From contig OY294049.1 in NCBI GenBank assembly GCA_958510825.1, positions 31,152,774 through 31,216,773 of the forward strand: a DNA stretch of 64,000 nt, written 5' to 3'. A model generated the notes under the pieces. That model searched no databases. It saw only the letters and a list, made by a program, of their open reading frames with translations, and was not told where the DNA came from. Below are positions 20,456 through 30,900 of this stretch, piece after piece (positions within the stretch are counted from its first letter, which is position 1; every line of letters starts with the position of its first letter). The stretch is from Brachypterus glaber. Its lineage: Eukaryota > Arthropoda > Insecta > Coleoptera > Kateretidae. A program made the translations under genes and the position numbers.

Positions 20456-22060
20456 ATGTGCGATAACTCAAAATCTAACTTTAAAACAGTAAACTTCAAT
20501 CTAAATGATAACTCAAAATCTAATTTAAAAACAATAACTTTTCATATGTCAAACGCATTAAATGGTAAAATTACTTTTTTAATTGATACTGGTTCTACCT
20601 CAACAATTATAAAGTCAACGTCCCTTATTCCGCATTTAACTCCTTTAAATAAAAAAGATGTCATCGAAATCAACGGCATTGTTCCGTACACACCTATTTA
20701 TTCGTTTGGGTCAGCAGATCTGGAATTCAGTATAAACAATCTTAATATTCCACACAAAAGTCACGTAGTCAATGGACTAGAAATTCAAAGTATTTATGAC
20801 GGAATATTAGGAAATGATTTTTTAAAAAAACATAATGTGTTAATTGATTTCAGTAATGACTTAATAATTATAAATAATCAAAAAATTAAATTTAATAACT
20901 CAGAAAATATTCTTCTAGAAAATGAAAATAAAAATTCGAATGAGACTTCTATGAAAAATATTGTAGAAAACTCATTGGAAACTACTACAAATTCTACTGC
21001 TAAACTCAAAGTTCCTGCTAATTGTCATTATTTAGCTGAAATTAATATTTCAAATAATTCAAAATCAGGTCTTATAAAAAAACAAGAAATTTTTAAAAAT
21101 ACTTTTATACCTGATATTTTGGTAAACAATGACAATCAAAAAGCAATTGTTCCTATTTTGAACTTAAATCAAAAAGAAATAACAATTGATATTCCCACAG
21201 TAGAATTAGTAGACATCGCGACTTTTGCTGAGATAAATAATATTCAAACAGATAAAGTGAACTTGAACTCTAAAGATAGAGAAAATAAACTGTTACAATT
21301 ACTTCGCACAAATCATTTAACTAATAAAGAAAAAGATTATATTCTTACAGTTTGTAAAGAATTTTCCGATTTATTTCATATAAAAGGTGAATACTTAACT
21401 ACTACCAATATAATTAAACATGCTATTCATACAAAAAACGACGTTCCTATTTCTTGTAAACAATATAGATATCCTAGAATTCATGAAGATGAAGTCAATA
21501 TTCAAATAAAAGATATGCTGAATCAAAACATTATACGTAATTCAAAATCTCCTTACTCTAGTAACTTATGGGTCGTTCCTAAGAAACTAGACGCTTCCGG
21601 AAAAAGGAAGTGGCGTCTCGTAATTGATTACAGAAAACTTAATGAGATCACAATTGGTGATATTTATCCTCTTCCTAATATAGAAAATATTTTGGACAAG
21701 TTAGGTAACGCAAAATATTTCACTGTTATAGATCTTTCATCTGGCTTCCATCAAATCGAAATGGAAGAATCAGATAAACATAAAACTGCTTTTTCTACTC
21801 CTACAGGACATTACGAATTCAATCGAATGCCCTTTGGTTTAAAATCCAGTCCGAACACGTTCTGTCGTATGATGACGCTTGTCTTGTCAGATTTGTTAGG
21901 CATAGCTTGTTTTTGTTACTTAGACGATATAATTATTTTTGGAGTTGACTTAGAAAGTCACATTAAAAATATTAAATTAGTTTTTCAACGTCTACGTGAA
22001 CATAATCTTAAAGTACAGCCTGATAAATGTGAATTTTGCATCACGAAATTCAATTCCTAG
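20456..22060 (+). CDS. pol: Pol 5' part (protease and reverse transcriptase), frameshifted copy
   Basis: This holds the aspartic protease and the polymerase part of RT. The protease motif DTGST is at residues 44-48, and the second protease landmark ILGNDFL is near 117-123. RT landmarks are WRLVIDYRKLN (386-396), the catalytic Asp in VIDLSSG (D426), MPFGLKSSP (458-466) and the YLDD box (488-491). The last seven residues (528-534) are out of frame. A T run that has five bases in copy 2 has four here (22034-22037), so translation stops at 22060. The ATG at 20456 may not be the real start, because the frame is open upstream into gag and Gag-Pol frameshifting is usual. This copy cannot make full-length Pol as read, unless the missing T is a sequencing error. 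Confidence 0.92.
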   Translation: MCDNSKSNFKTVNFNLNDNSKSNLKTITFHMSNALNGKITFLIDTGSTSTIIKSTSLIPHLTPLNKKDVIEINGIVPYTPIYSFGSADLEFSINNLNIPHKSHVVNGLEIQSIYDGILGNDFLKKHNVLIDFSNDLIIINNQKIKFNNSENILLENENKNSNETSMKNIVENSLETTTNSTAKLKVPANCHYLAEINISNNSKSGLIKKQEIFKNTFIPDILVNNDNQKAIVPILNLNQKEITIDIPTVELVDIATFAEINNIQTDKVNLNSKDRENKLLQLLRTNHLTNKEKDYILTVCKEFSDLFHIKGEYLTTTNIIKHAIHTKNDVPISCKQYRYPRIHEDEVNIQIKDMLNQNIIRNSKSPYSSNLWVVPKKLDASGKRKWRLVIDYRKLNEITIGDIYPLPNIENILDKLGNAKYFTVIDLSSGFHQIEMEESDKHKTAFSTPTGHYEFNRMPFGLKSSPNTFCRMMTLVLSDLLGIACFCYLDDIIIFGVDLESHIKNIKLVFQRLREHNLKVQPDKCEFCITKFNS

Positions 22061-24852
22061 GTCATATAGTATCAGACAAGGGTATAAAACCTAATCCAGA
22101 AAAAGTAGAAGCAATAACAAAAATTCAACCTCCCAAAACTCAAAGAGAAATAAAAATATTTTTAGGACTAGTCAACTATTATCGTAAATTCATTAAAGAC
22201 TTTTCCTCTATCGCAAAACCCCTTACTTCTTTATTAAAAAAGGACACAAAATTTGTATGGACAAATAAATGTCAAGAATCCTTCGAATATTTAAAAACTA
22301 TTCTTACTAAAGAACCAATATTACAATTTCCAGTACACAGTAAAAAATATATTTTAACTACAGACGCTTCCAACGATGGTATTTCAGGAATCTTATCCCA
22401 AGGTGAAATAGGTAAAGATTTGCCTATTGCCTATTTTTCAAAAACATTAAATAAAGCACAAAGAGCATATTCGACAACGGATAAAGAACTCTATGCGATC
22501 GTAGAATCATGTAAACACTTTAGGCCATATCTCTTTGGCACAATTCCTTTTGACATAGTTTGTGACCATAGGCCTTTAGTATGGTTAAATAATTGTAAAG
22601 ATCCATGTAGTCGTCTTTTACGGTGGCGATTAAAATTAATGGACTATCAGTACGAAATCAAATATAAAAAAGGTCGTGAAAATTCAAATTGCGATGCTTT
22701 ATCACGTTTAGGTCATAACCAAAACTTATTCGAAGAAATTGTAAATAAAAATTTACAAATCGAAAACGATAACTTAAAAATCATTCCTGATGATTTATTT
22801 AACTCAAAAACTTCTCTAGCTCATTGCGTTTCTAAAGACTTTTACATGAACAAAGGCATAGCCTTAGAATTTAAAAATAAATTCAATTCAATAGATAAAC
22901 TAAAACGGCAAAATAAGCAAATAGGCGATGTTGCACATATTGAAATAGATAACAGAAATATTTATTATTTAATAACAAAAGATAAATTTCATGACAAACC
23001 TACGTACAAATCTCTTCATTCAACTCTTGAAAACTTAAAACTTTTATGTTATAAAAATAAAGAAAACGAAATCTCCATACCAAAAATAGGTTCTGGACTA
23101 GATAAACTAGACTGGGACATAGTACTAAACTTAATTAAATTCGTATTCAAAGATTCGCAAATACAAATAAGTATTTATACAAAACCAACCCCTAGTCATC
23201 AAATAAATTTTATAGATACTGATAATGACGAATTAACCTTTGAAAATTTCAAAAATTTCCATCAAAGGGAAATTCGCGTTCCAAAACCAAAAACAACTAA
23301 CTCTCCTCTAAATAAAATAAAAAATATCGTAATACCTATATCTTGCGATCTTTCAAATAATAATAAATATATCGATTATATATATAAAAATAATTTAACA
23401 CTTCCTCAAAAACCAAATATTAAAGAAATAAATGTAAAAAGGCTTCCACAGCAATCAATTTACATTGCATTTATAAAACCCTTTATAGACGAATCAGCAT
23501 TATACGAGGATCTTTTTGATACTTTGTACAATTTAAGAATTTTATTACAGCATAATAGCACACTTTGTTTTGCTATTCCTGATATCTCTATCGATAATAC
23601 AATAATTCAACAAGACACTTTTCATAGCTTACTTTACTTTCTTTTTAGGGAATTTAAATACGAAATTATACAGGATGTAAGAATAACCCTTACAGACCCG
23701 GATTTAATTAAACTTATTTTAAAAGAAAATCACGTTTTACCCACCGGAGGACATCAAGGTTTCGAAAGAACCTATGAAAAGATTAAAGACCAATTTTATT
23801 GGGACAATATGAAATCTCAAATTCGCGAATATATAAAAAGCTGTCCAATTTGTCAAAAATCAAAAACCGATTTTAAGCATAATAAAAGTCCAATGATAAT
23901 CACTACTACTTCTTCCAAATTTATGGAACAAGTAGCACTCGATATTGTCGGTCCAATTTCGGAAACACAAAACGGAAATCGATTTATTCTAACTTTACAG
24001 GACGATTTGACAAAATTTATCCAAGCATTTGCAATGCCAAATCATGAAGCTGCTACCACAGCTATACATTTTCTTAAATTTTGCACCCAATTCGGTTTTC
24101 CTACCTATATCTTAACAGATCAAGGAAAGGAGTTTACTTCCAATACATTTAAAGAAATGAATAAAATATTAACAATTAAACATAAAATGGCAAGTCCATA
24201 TAGGTCTATGACAAATGGTAGCCTAGAACGGACTCATTTAACCCTTAAGGATTATTTAAAATGTTACGTCAATAAAGATACAAATAATTGGGATGAATTT
24301 CTAAATCTAGCTATTTTTACTTATAATTCTAATATTCATAAATCTACTCATAAAACTCCATATGAGTTAGTATTTGGTCAAAGAGCAAGAATACCTAATT
24401 TTATAACTACCCCTAAAACAAAACCAAATTATTCCGACTTAGCAAACGATATTGCTAATAAATTAAGAATAATTCGAGAAACAGCTAAAGAAAGTCAAGT
24501 GCAATCTAAACAAAATTCTAAAACGTATTTTGATCAAACACATAACAGGGAATATAAATTCCATGTAGGACAATCAGTACTATTATACGATAGCCTCTCA
24601 AAAGTAAAAAATAAAAAGTTAGCAAAAAATTATAAAGGCCCCTATAAAATTATAGAAATAAATGACAACAATACTGCTTTATTAGAAATGAAACCTTTAA
24701 GTTTTAAAACTTATCATTTCGATAAATTAAAACCCTATACTATTGTTTCAGAAAACAATAGCAGCGGTCATGAAGATAACAACGACAGTCATTCCAGTAT
24801 TTCTCCTAATCCTAATCTCTACGAACCTCAACCAAGCACATCTCAATTATGA
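22036..24852 (+). CDS. pol: Pol 3' part (RT end, RNase H, macrodomain, integrase), copy 1
   Basis: This continues pol in the shifted frame and has no start codon of its own. Numbering is within this segment. RNase H: D110 (TTDAS), E151 (KELYA), D177 (CDHRP), D220 (NCDALSR). Residues about 247-385 resemble a TARG1/OARD1-type macrodomain: LAHCVSKD, MNKGIA, YYLITK (K315), KPTY and IGSGLDKLDW (D356). Residues about 428-550 look like a degenerate second copy. Integrase: zinc-binding HH..CC (H566, H573, C603, C606) and catalytic D636, D695, E731 with D,D35E spacing. S724 replaces a Pro found in copy 2. The end overlaps env by 110 bases in another frame. Confidence 0.92.
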   Translation: MHHEIQFLGHIVSDKGIKPNPEKVEAITKIQPPKTQREIKIFLGLVNYYRKFIKDFSSIAKPLTSLLKKDTKFVWTNKCQESFEYLKTILTKEPILQFPVHSKKYILTTDASNDGISGILSQGEIGKDLPIAYFSKTLNKAQRAYSTTDKELYAIVESCKHFRPYLFGTIPFDIVCDHRPLVWLNNCKDPCSRLLRWRLKLMDYQYEIKYKKGRENSNCDALSRLGHNQNLFEEIVNKNLQIENDNLKIIPDDLFNSKTSLAHCVSKDFYMNKGIALEFKNKFNSIDKLKRQNKQIGDVAHIEIDNRNIYYLITKDKFHDKPTYKSLHSTLENLKLLCYKNKENEISIPKIGSGLDKLDWDIVLNLIKFVFKDSQIQISIYTKPTPSHQINFIDTDNDELTFENFKNFHQREIRVPKPKTTNSPLNKIKNIVIPISCDLSNNNKYIDYIYKNNLTLPQKPNIKEINVKRLPQQSIYIAFIKPFIDESALYEDLFDTLYNLRILLQHNSTLCFAIPDISIDNTIIQQDTFHSLLYFLFREFKYEIIQDVRITLTDPDLIKLILKENHVLPTGGHQGFERTYEKIKDQFYWDNMKSQIREYIKSCPICQKSKTDFKHNKSPMIITTTSSKFMEQVALDIVGPISETQNGNRFILTLQDDLTKFIQAFAMPNHEAATTAIHFLKFCTQFGFPTYILTDQGKEFTSNTFKEMNKILTIKHKMASPYRSMTNGSLERTHLTLKDYLKCYVNKDTNNWDEFLNLAIFTYNSNIHKSTHKTPYELVFGQRARIPNFITTPKTKPNYSDLANDIANKLRIIRETAKESQVQSKQNSKTYFDQTHNREYKFHVGQSVLLYDSLSKVKNKKLAKNYKGPYKIIEINDNNTALLEMKPLSFKTYHFDKLKPYTIVSENNSSGHEDNNDSHSSISPNPNLYEPQPSTSQL
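22774..23190 (+). other. TARG1/OARD1-like macrodomain encoded in pol (copy 1)
   Basis: About 139 residues between RNase H and integrase follow the order of motifs in the TARG1 (OARD1/C6orf130) ADP-ribose-glycohydrolase macrodomain. These are LAHCVSKD, a glycine-containing MNKGIA, VAHIEIDNRNIYYLITK, KPTYKSL and PKIGSGLDKLDW. In human TARG1 the catalytic residues are Lys84 (end of YYLITK) and Asp125 (in GLD), and both positions are kept here (K315, D356 of the pol segment). The predicted activity is removal of ADP-ribose from proteins or nucleic acids. Activity in the element is inference, and the family match comes from remembered motifs. Confidence 0.85.
23317..23685 (+). other. Possible second, degenerate macrodomain in pol (copy 1)
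   Basis: Residues about 428-550 of the pol segment echo the preceding macrodomain. They contain IYIAFIKP (compare IYYLITK...KP), ALYEDLFDTLYNLRILLQ (compare PTYKSLHSTLENLKLL) and FAIPDISID (compare SIPKIGSGLD). The glycine loop is lost, so ADP-ribose binding looks unlikely. It may be a pseudo-domain from an internal duplication, or an unrelated spacer fold. Confidence 0.4.
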
Positions 24853-26776
24853 AATAAAGCAATTTGATACAACGTCAGGCTTATTATACAATAATCTAGG
24901 CAAAGCACATATATCAAATGACAGGCACGCTTTATTAACTTACTATAACTTATCGCAGATAGATATAAACATAAATAAAATATACAATTATTACTCTTTA
25001 TCTTTAGATATTTGCAACTTTGCATTATCGGATCATATTTCATTAGATTGTAAGAACCAATTAAGGTACATAAACACAAAGTTTCTTTCTATTCGAGAAT
25101 CTTACAAAATAATTTCTCACGAAATTAATATTTTATCAAGGAAAAAACGCGGCTTAGTAAATTTAGTCGGCGATGCATTTAAATGGTTATTCGGAACACC
25201 AGACGCTGAAGACGCACAATTTTATACCGATTCCATAAATCAAATTATTAATAATGAAAAACAAACAGACGTACTTATGCAGCAACAAGTTTCTATTATT
25301 TCGCAAACTATAACAAATTTCAATAACTCTATTGTGAAAATGAATGAAAATATTCTAACTCTAAATAAAAATTTGCAATATTTTAATAATTTTACTAACG
25401 AAGTAAAAGACTATAAAAAACAATTAGATTTTGAACTTGAAATATCAAATCACATGATATTATTAATCGAAATGACCGATGAAATACAAAATACTCTCGA
25501 AAATTATGTAAATGATGTATCACTGATACAACATGGCATAATCAATTATCGAATCTTAGCTCCAGAAATATTATACAGGGAGTTACAGAAAATCTCTACA
25601 AAATTTAATCTGCCAATTCCTTTATCAGTCGAAAACATTTATTTATATTACAAAATTATTAGTTTAAAATCATTTATAAAAGATAAATTATTGGTTATTT
25701 CATTCGAAATACCTATAGTTCTGTCAAACGAATACGATCTTTATCAAATCTTTTCATTGCCAAATCCACATAAAAATGATGCAAACCTATTTTCATACAT
25801 TGAACCATCAAAACCTTATATCCTTTTATCCTCCACCAGAACTTTCTTCATATTAATTGAGGATCTTGTAAATTGCAACCAATACGTTCCTTCGAAATGG
25901 CTCTGCAAAAACATGCCTACACTACGAAAATCCACATCAGACGAAAAAGTCCAGCTACTCATGAAAACCACAACGAAAATTCCTTCCACCTGCAAAACCA
26001 GAAATCTAATTGCAGATATGGAAATTTGGCATCAGCTACAAAATAACCAATGGTTCTTTGTCACGTCCAAACCACTTCAAATTTCAATCATCTGTGCTAA
26101 TCAAAACAGTCAAACAGATGTCATTCAAAATTCTGGCATTTTAAGTCTACACGAACACTGTCAGGCTTACACAAATCAAGTCACTCTACAAACTCAAAAT
26201 ATACTCTCAACTCAAAATCTCACCAACGAGATTCCACTAACCGACATCACAGAAGACGATTGTTGTAGGAGATTAAAGAAAAATCTTACAATAAACTCCA
26301 TCCATATGGAACCCATTAAACTCGCAAATTTGGATCTCCATGAACTCAGATATGCTCAACAAAAACTCTCAGAATTCGATGAGCAACTTCAACAACAATT
26401 GAACAAACCATTCATTGTAAAACAAACTTTTTGGTACACATCAATTCTTTCAATAATCTGTGGCCTTATTGCACTATTTCTCCTGTACAAACTTCTGAAA
26501 TACTTTGGTATTATCAATCTCTTATCAAAGTGTTTTAACTCCAGCAAATCATGTTCCAGTACACCATGTTTTCAAATTTTCAATCAGTGTCATAGAGAAC
26601 CGATTGAAAATCCAACTTTCATCCACTACGACTCCGAAACACAGCGGATCGATTACCCCGCAGTGTCCTACACGCAACCAGAACGAGAAGTTCGAGAAAA
26701 GCCGTCAACTTCTTCACAGGCATCATCCCTTAGACGTTCCACACGGATTTCGAAAAAGAAAATATTAACAGATTAA
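24743..26776 (+). CDS. env: Envelope glycoprotein, errantivirus copy 1
   Basis: This 677-residue protein has the layout of errantivirus Env, a relative of baculovirus F-type fusion proteins. A hydrophobic signal peptide lies at about residues 11-32. A furin-type site RKKR is at 133-136, followed by GLVNLVGDAFKWLFG, the usual segment after cleavage. A central helical region and a cysteine-rich stem follow. A membrane anchor lies at about 563-585, with a ~92-residue basic tail. The start overlaps the end of pol by 110 bases, so expression from a spliced RNA is likely, as in gypsy. Compared with copy 2 this protein lacks one residue, a cysteine, near position 410 (a net 3-base difference beside an A run). 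Binding partners cannot be inferred. Confidence 0.92.
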   Translation: MFQKTIAAVMKITTTVIPVFLLILISTNLNQAHLNYEIKQFDTTSGLLYNNLGKAHISNDRHALLTYYNLSQIDININKIYNYYSLSLDICNFALSDHISLDCKNQLRYINTKFLSIRESYKIISHEINILSRKKRGLVNLVGDAFKWLFGTPDAEDAQFYTDSINQIINNEKQTDVLMQQQVSIISQTITNFNNSIVKMNENILTLNKNLQYFNNFTNEVKDYKKQLDFELEISNHMILLIEMTDEIQNTLENYVNDVSLIQHGIINYRILAPEILYRELQKISTKFNLPIPLSVENIYLYYKIISLKSFIKDKLLVISFEIPIVLSNEYDLYQIFSLPNPHKNDANLFSYIEPSKPYILLSSTRTFFILIEDLVNCNQYVPSKWLCKNMPTLRKSTSDEKVQLLMKTTTKIPSTCKTRNLIADMEIWHQLQNNQWFFVTSKPLQISIICANQNSQTDVIQNSGILSLHEHCQAYTNQVTLQTQNILSTQNLTNEIPLTDITEDDCCRRLKKNLTINSIHMEPIKLANLDLHELRYAQQKLSEFDEQLQQQLNKPFIVKQTFWYTSILSIICGLIALFLLYKLLKYFGIINLLSKCFNSSKSCSSTPCFQIFNQCHREPIENPTFIHYDSETQRIDYPAVSYTQPEREVREKPSTSSQASSLRRSTRISKKKILTD

Positions 26777-26986
26777 AAGACTTTTAATAGTGACTTAATT
26801 TTAATTTTTATACTTATACATTTTTACATATTATATTCTATTACTTATATTATACTTAATTCTACAATTTTACATTGAAATATCTTAGTTATATTTATAT
26901 TTTCTACTAAGATTTTTGTTTTCAATTTTCAATTTTCTGTTCAAAAAATTTTCAAACCTTAACAAAAATCTCAAACACCCCGGAGG

Positions 26987-27312
26987 TGTTGGCACCCCCC
27001 ATAACAGAGCCCCCCTTTGTTATTTACTTTTCCCTTATCTAAGCATTGTCTATTTTTCTATATAAGCAAATTGCTCTCGTGCCAATAGAACAGTTTGAAT
27101 CTAGCCATCATAGAGCACGTTACTCTGTCAGTTTATTTTAAAGTTGTAATTAAAGTTGTAATAACCAACCAAGTGACTTATTTACCTAAATCTACCAAAT
27201 AAATAACTTTCTAAACTAAATAAAAACCTGTTGACTTACAAGTTGGTAACTTATAACCTGGTGTCAGAAAAACCTTTTTAAAAACTTTGTCTGTGTGTCG
27301 AGGCATACAACA
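26987..27312 (+). repeat. 3' LTR of errantivirus copy 1 (complete, 326 bp)
   Basis: It starts TGTTGGCACC and ends GGCATACAACA, so the ends form the 5-bp inverted repeat TGTTG/CAACA. A short purine stretch (GGAGG) precedes it, so the polypurine tract is weak. It looks identical in length and sequence to the LTR at 57569-57894. Confidence 0.95.
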
Positions 27313-27719
27313 ATATATATACGGGTGATTCATAAATAGTTTTAGAAAAAAAACTGCTGCATATTTGAGTTGTAAGTAGTCGAATTTTCTAGTGCTTATA
27401 TTTTTTTTCGATAAAAAAAAATATTTTCTAAAACCCCCTAAATTCTTTAGAAAACGACGCCTATGTTTATTTCGCTCTCGATTTGGCCTTGATATTCATC
27501 CGCTACATACAATTTTAATACGATGTTGTCAAATCTCCATAACCTCAAATATTTGTTTTTGACGCATAAATTTTAAAAAGACGTGCTTTAAAATTAACAA
27601 AAGATGTGTAGTTTACTAATGAAAGGCTTTTAGATTTGAAGATGTCACATTTAAGCCTTGTCCTGAACCGAAAAGTAAGGCTGATTTGTTTAATATGGAT
27701 ATATCCATATGTGGGAAGT
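27313..27719. other. Sequence between errantivirus copy 1 and the large inverted repeat
   Basis: No gene was recognised. It begins with an ATATATATA stretch, the insertion target side of the LTR element. GGATATATCC at about 27698 is a short palindrome. Confidence 0.4.
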
Positions 27720-27936
27720 CATCTATATAAAGTTGGTACCAAACTAGCCAGCACCCGGTTTAAGTGTCGTTCTAGTTATAAATTTGGTTATCAAAAATAA
27801 AAAATTCATTTAATATTGTTTTTATTATTTCTATTATTTAATATTTTCTAGTATTTTTATAGAAATGGTAAGTAAATAATTTTTTTTATTATGAGGTGTA
27901 TTTGAACAAAAATAATTAAATCAAATGTTGGTTGGA
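27720..27936 (+). repeat. Unique outer end of the large inverted repeat, left
   Basis: This is non-tandem sequence from CATCTATATAAAGTTGG to the first 158-bp unit. Its reverse complement is at 45796-46011 with very few differences, including GGTACC on the left against GGCACC on the right. Confidence 0.85.
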
Positions 27937-30900
27937 TCACAGCACCCAAGTCGAAAAAAAGCTAAAAAATATATCTTCCCGTAGTAGTGGGGTCCTAATT
28001 TTTTCAGAGTGGGTTTCTTATTACTGTTAGACTAATTTAAAATCATATTGGTTTTGGGTCAAAGTCTCTGAGAGGCTCAAAAAAATAAATTCAGTCACAG
28101 CACCCAGGTCGATAAAAAGCTAAACAATACATCTTCCCGTAGTAGTAGGGTCCTAATTTTTTCAGAGTGGGTTTCTCATCACTGTTAGACTAATTTACAA
28201 TCATATTGGTTTTGGGTCAAAGTCACTGAGAGGCTCAAAAAAATAAATTCAGTCACAGCACCCGGGTCGAAAAAAAGGTAAAAAATATATCTTCCCGTAG
28301 TAGTAGGGTCCTAATTTTTTCAGAGTGGGTTTCTCATCACTGTTAGACTAATTTAAAATCATATTGGTTTTGGGTCAAAGTCTCTGAGAGGCTCAAAAAA
28401 ATAAATTCAGTCACAGCACCCAGGTCGATAAAAAGCTAAAAAATATATCTTCCCGTAGTAGTAGGGTCCTAATTTTTTTAGAGTGGATTTCTCATTACTA
28501 TTAGACTAATTTAAAATCATATTGGTTTTGGGTCAAAGTCTCTGAGAGGCTCAAAAAAATAAATTCAGTCACAGCACCCAGGTCGAAAAAAAGCTAAAAA
28601 ATATATCTTCCCGTAGTAGTAGGGTCCTAATTTTTTCAGAGTGGGTTTCTCATCACTGTTAGACTAATTTACAATCATATTGGTTTTGGGTCAAAGACAC
28701 TGAGAGGCTCAAAAAAATAAATTCAGTCACAGCACCAAGGTCGAAAAAAAGCTAAAAAATATATCTTTCCGTAGTAGTAGGGTCCTAATTTTTTCAGAGT
28801 GGGTTTCTCATCACTGTTAGACTAATTTAAAATCATATTGGTTTTGGGTCAAAGTCTCTGAGAGGCTCAAAAAAATAAATTCAGTCACAGCACCCAGGTC
28901 GATAAAAAGCTAAACAATACATCTTCCCGTAGTAGTAGGGTCCTAATTTTTTCAGAGTGGGTTTCTCATCAATGTTAGACTAATTTAAAATCATATTGGT
29001 TTTGGGTCAAAATCTCTGAGAGGCTCAAAAAAATAAATTCAGTCACAGCACCCAGGTCGATAAAAAGCTAAAAAATATATCTTCCCGTAGTAGTAGGGTC
29101 CTAATTTTTTTAGAATGGATTTCTCATTACTATTAGACTAATTTAAAATCATATTGGTTTTGGGTCAAAGTCTCTGAGAGGCTCAAAAAAATAAATTCAG
29201 TCACAGCACCCAGGTCGAAAAAAAGCTAAAAAATATATCTTCCCGTAGTAGTAGGGTCCTAATTTTTTTAGAGTGGATTTCTCATTACTATTAGACTAAT
29301 TTAAAATCATATTGGTTTTGGGTCAAAGTCTCCGAGAGGCTCAAAAAAATAAATTCAGTCACAGCACCCAGGTCGAAAAAAAGCTAAAAAATATATCTTC
29401 CCGTAGGAGTAGGGTCCTAATTTTTTCAGAGTGGGTTTCTTATTACTGTTAGACTAATTTAAAATCATATTGGTTTTGGGTCAAAGTTTCTGAGAGGCTC
29501 AAAAAAATAAATTCAGTCACAGCACCCAGGTCGATAAAAAGCTAAAAAATACATCTTCCCGTAGTAGTAGGGTCCTAATTTTTTCAGAGTGGGTTTCTCA
29601 TCACTGTTGGACTAATTTAAAATCATATTGGTTTTGGGTCAAAATCTCTGAGAGGCTCAAAAAAATAAATTCAGTCACAGCACCCAGGTCGAAAAAAAGC
29701 TAAAAAATATATCTTCCCGTAGTAGTAGGGTCCTAATTTTTTTAGAGTGGATTTCTCATTACTATTAGACTAATTTAAAATCATATTGGTTTTGGGTCAA
29801 AGTCTCTGAGAGGCTCAAAAAAATAAATTCAGTCACAGCACCCAGTTCGAAAAAAAGCTAAAAAATATATCTTCCCGTAGCAGTAGGGTCCTAATTTTTT
29901 TAGAGTGGGTTTTTCATCACTGTTAGACTAATTTACAATCATATTGGTTTTGGGTCAAAGTCACTGAGAGGCTCAAAAAAATAAATTCAGTCACAGCACC
30001 CAGGTCGAAAAAAAGCTAAAAAATATATCTTCCCGTAGTAGTAGGGTCCTAATTTTTTCAGAGTGGGTTTCTTATCACTGTTAGACTAATTTAAAATCAT
30101 ATTGGTTTTGGGTCAAAGTCTCTAAGAGGCTCAAAAAAATAAATTCAGTCACAGCACCCAGGTCGAAAATAAGCTAAAAAATATATCTTCCCGTAGTAGT
30201 AGGGTCCTAATTTTTTTAGAGTGGGTTTTTCATCACTGTTAGACTAATTTAAAATCATATTGGTTTTGGGTCAAAGACACTGAGAGGCTCAAAAAAATAA
30301 ATTCAGTCACAGCACCAAGGTCGAAAAAAAGCTAAAAAATATATCTTCCCGTAGTAGTAGGGTCCTAATTTTTTCAAAGTGGGTTTCTCATCACTGTTAG
30401 ACTAATTTAAAATCATATTGGTTTTGGGTCAAAGTCTCTGAGAGGCTCAAAAGAATAAATTCAGTCACAGCACCCAGGTCGAAAAAAAGCTAAAAAATAT
30501 ATCTTCCCGTAGTAGTAGGGTCCTAATTTTTTCAGAGTGGGTTTCTCATCACTGTTGGACTAATTTAAAATCATATTGGTTTTGGGTCAAAGTCTCTGAG
30601 AGGCTCAAAAATATAAATTCAGTCACAGCACCCAGGTCGATAAAAAGCTAAAAAATACATCTTCCCGTAGTAGTAGGGTCCTAATTTTTTTAGAATGGAT
30701 TTCTCATTACTATTAGACTAATTTAAAATCATATTGGTTTTGGGTCAAAGTCTCTGAGAGGCTCAAAAAAATAAATTCAGTCACAGCACCCAGGTCGAAA
30801 AAAAGCTAAAAAATATATCTTCCCGTAGTAGTAGGGTCCTAATTTTTTCAGAGTGGGTTTCTCATCACTGTTAGACTAATTTACAATCATATTGGTTTTG

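Larger units (their letters stand above)
18621..27312 (+). mobile_element. Errantivirus-type Ty3/gypsy element, copy 1
   Basis: The order is 5' LTR (truncated by the gap), tRNA-Leu primer site, gag, pol, env and 3' LTR. The internal part is about 8.1 kb. An envelope gene downstream of pol, with a furin-type site and membrane anchor, is the mark of insect errantiviruses. Pol is interrupted by a 1-base frameshift near 22037. The visible 277 bp of the 5' LTR and the matching part of the 3' LTR appear identical, which points to a recent insertion. The 3' flank starts ATATATA, in line with the ATAT-type targets known for errantiviruses. The 5' flank is hidden by the gap, so the target duplication cannot be checked. 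Confidence 0.95.

Noticed and set aside
24843..25079. Minus-strand open frame inside env (and its mirror at 59818-60054)
   Set aside because: It lies antisense to a well-supported env gene in both copies and has no independent motif.
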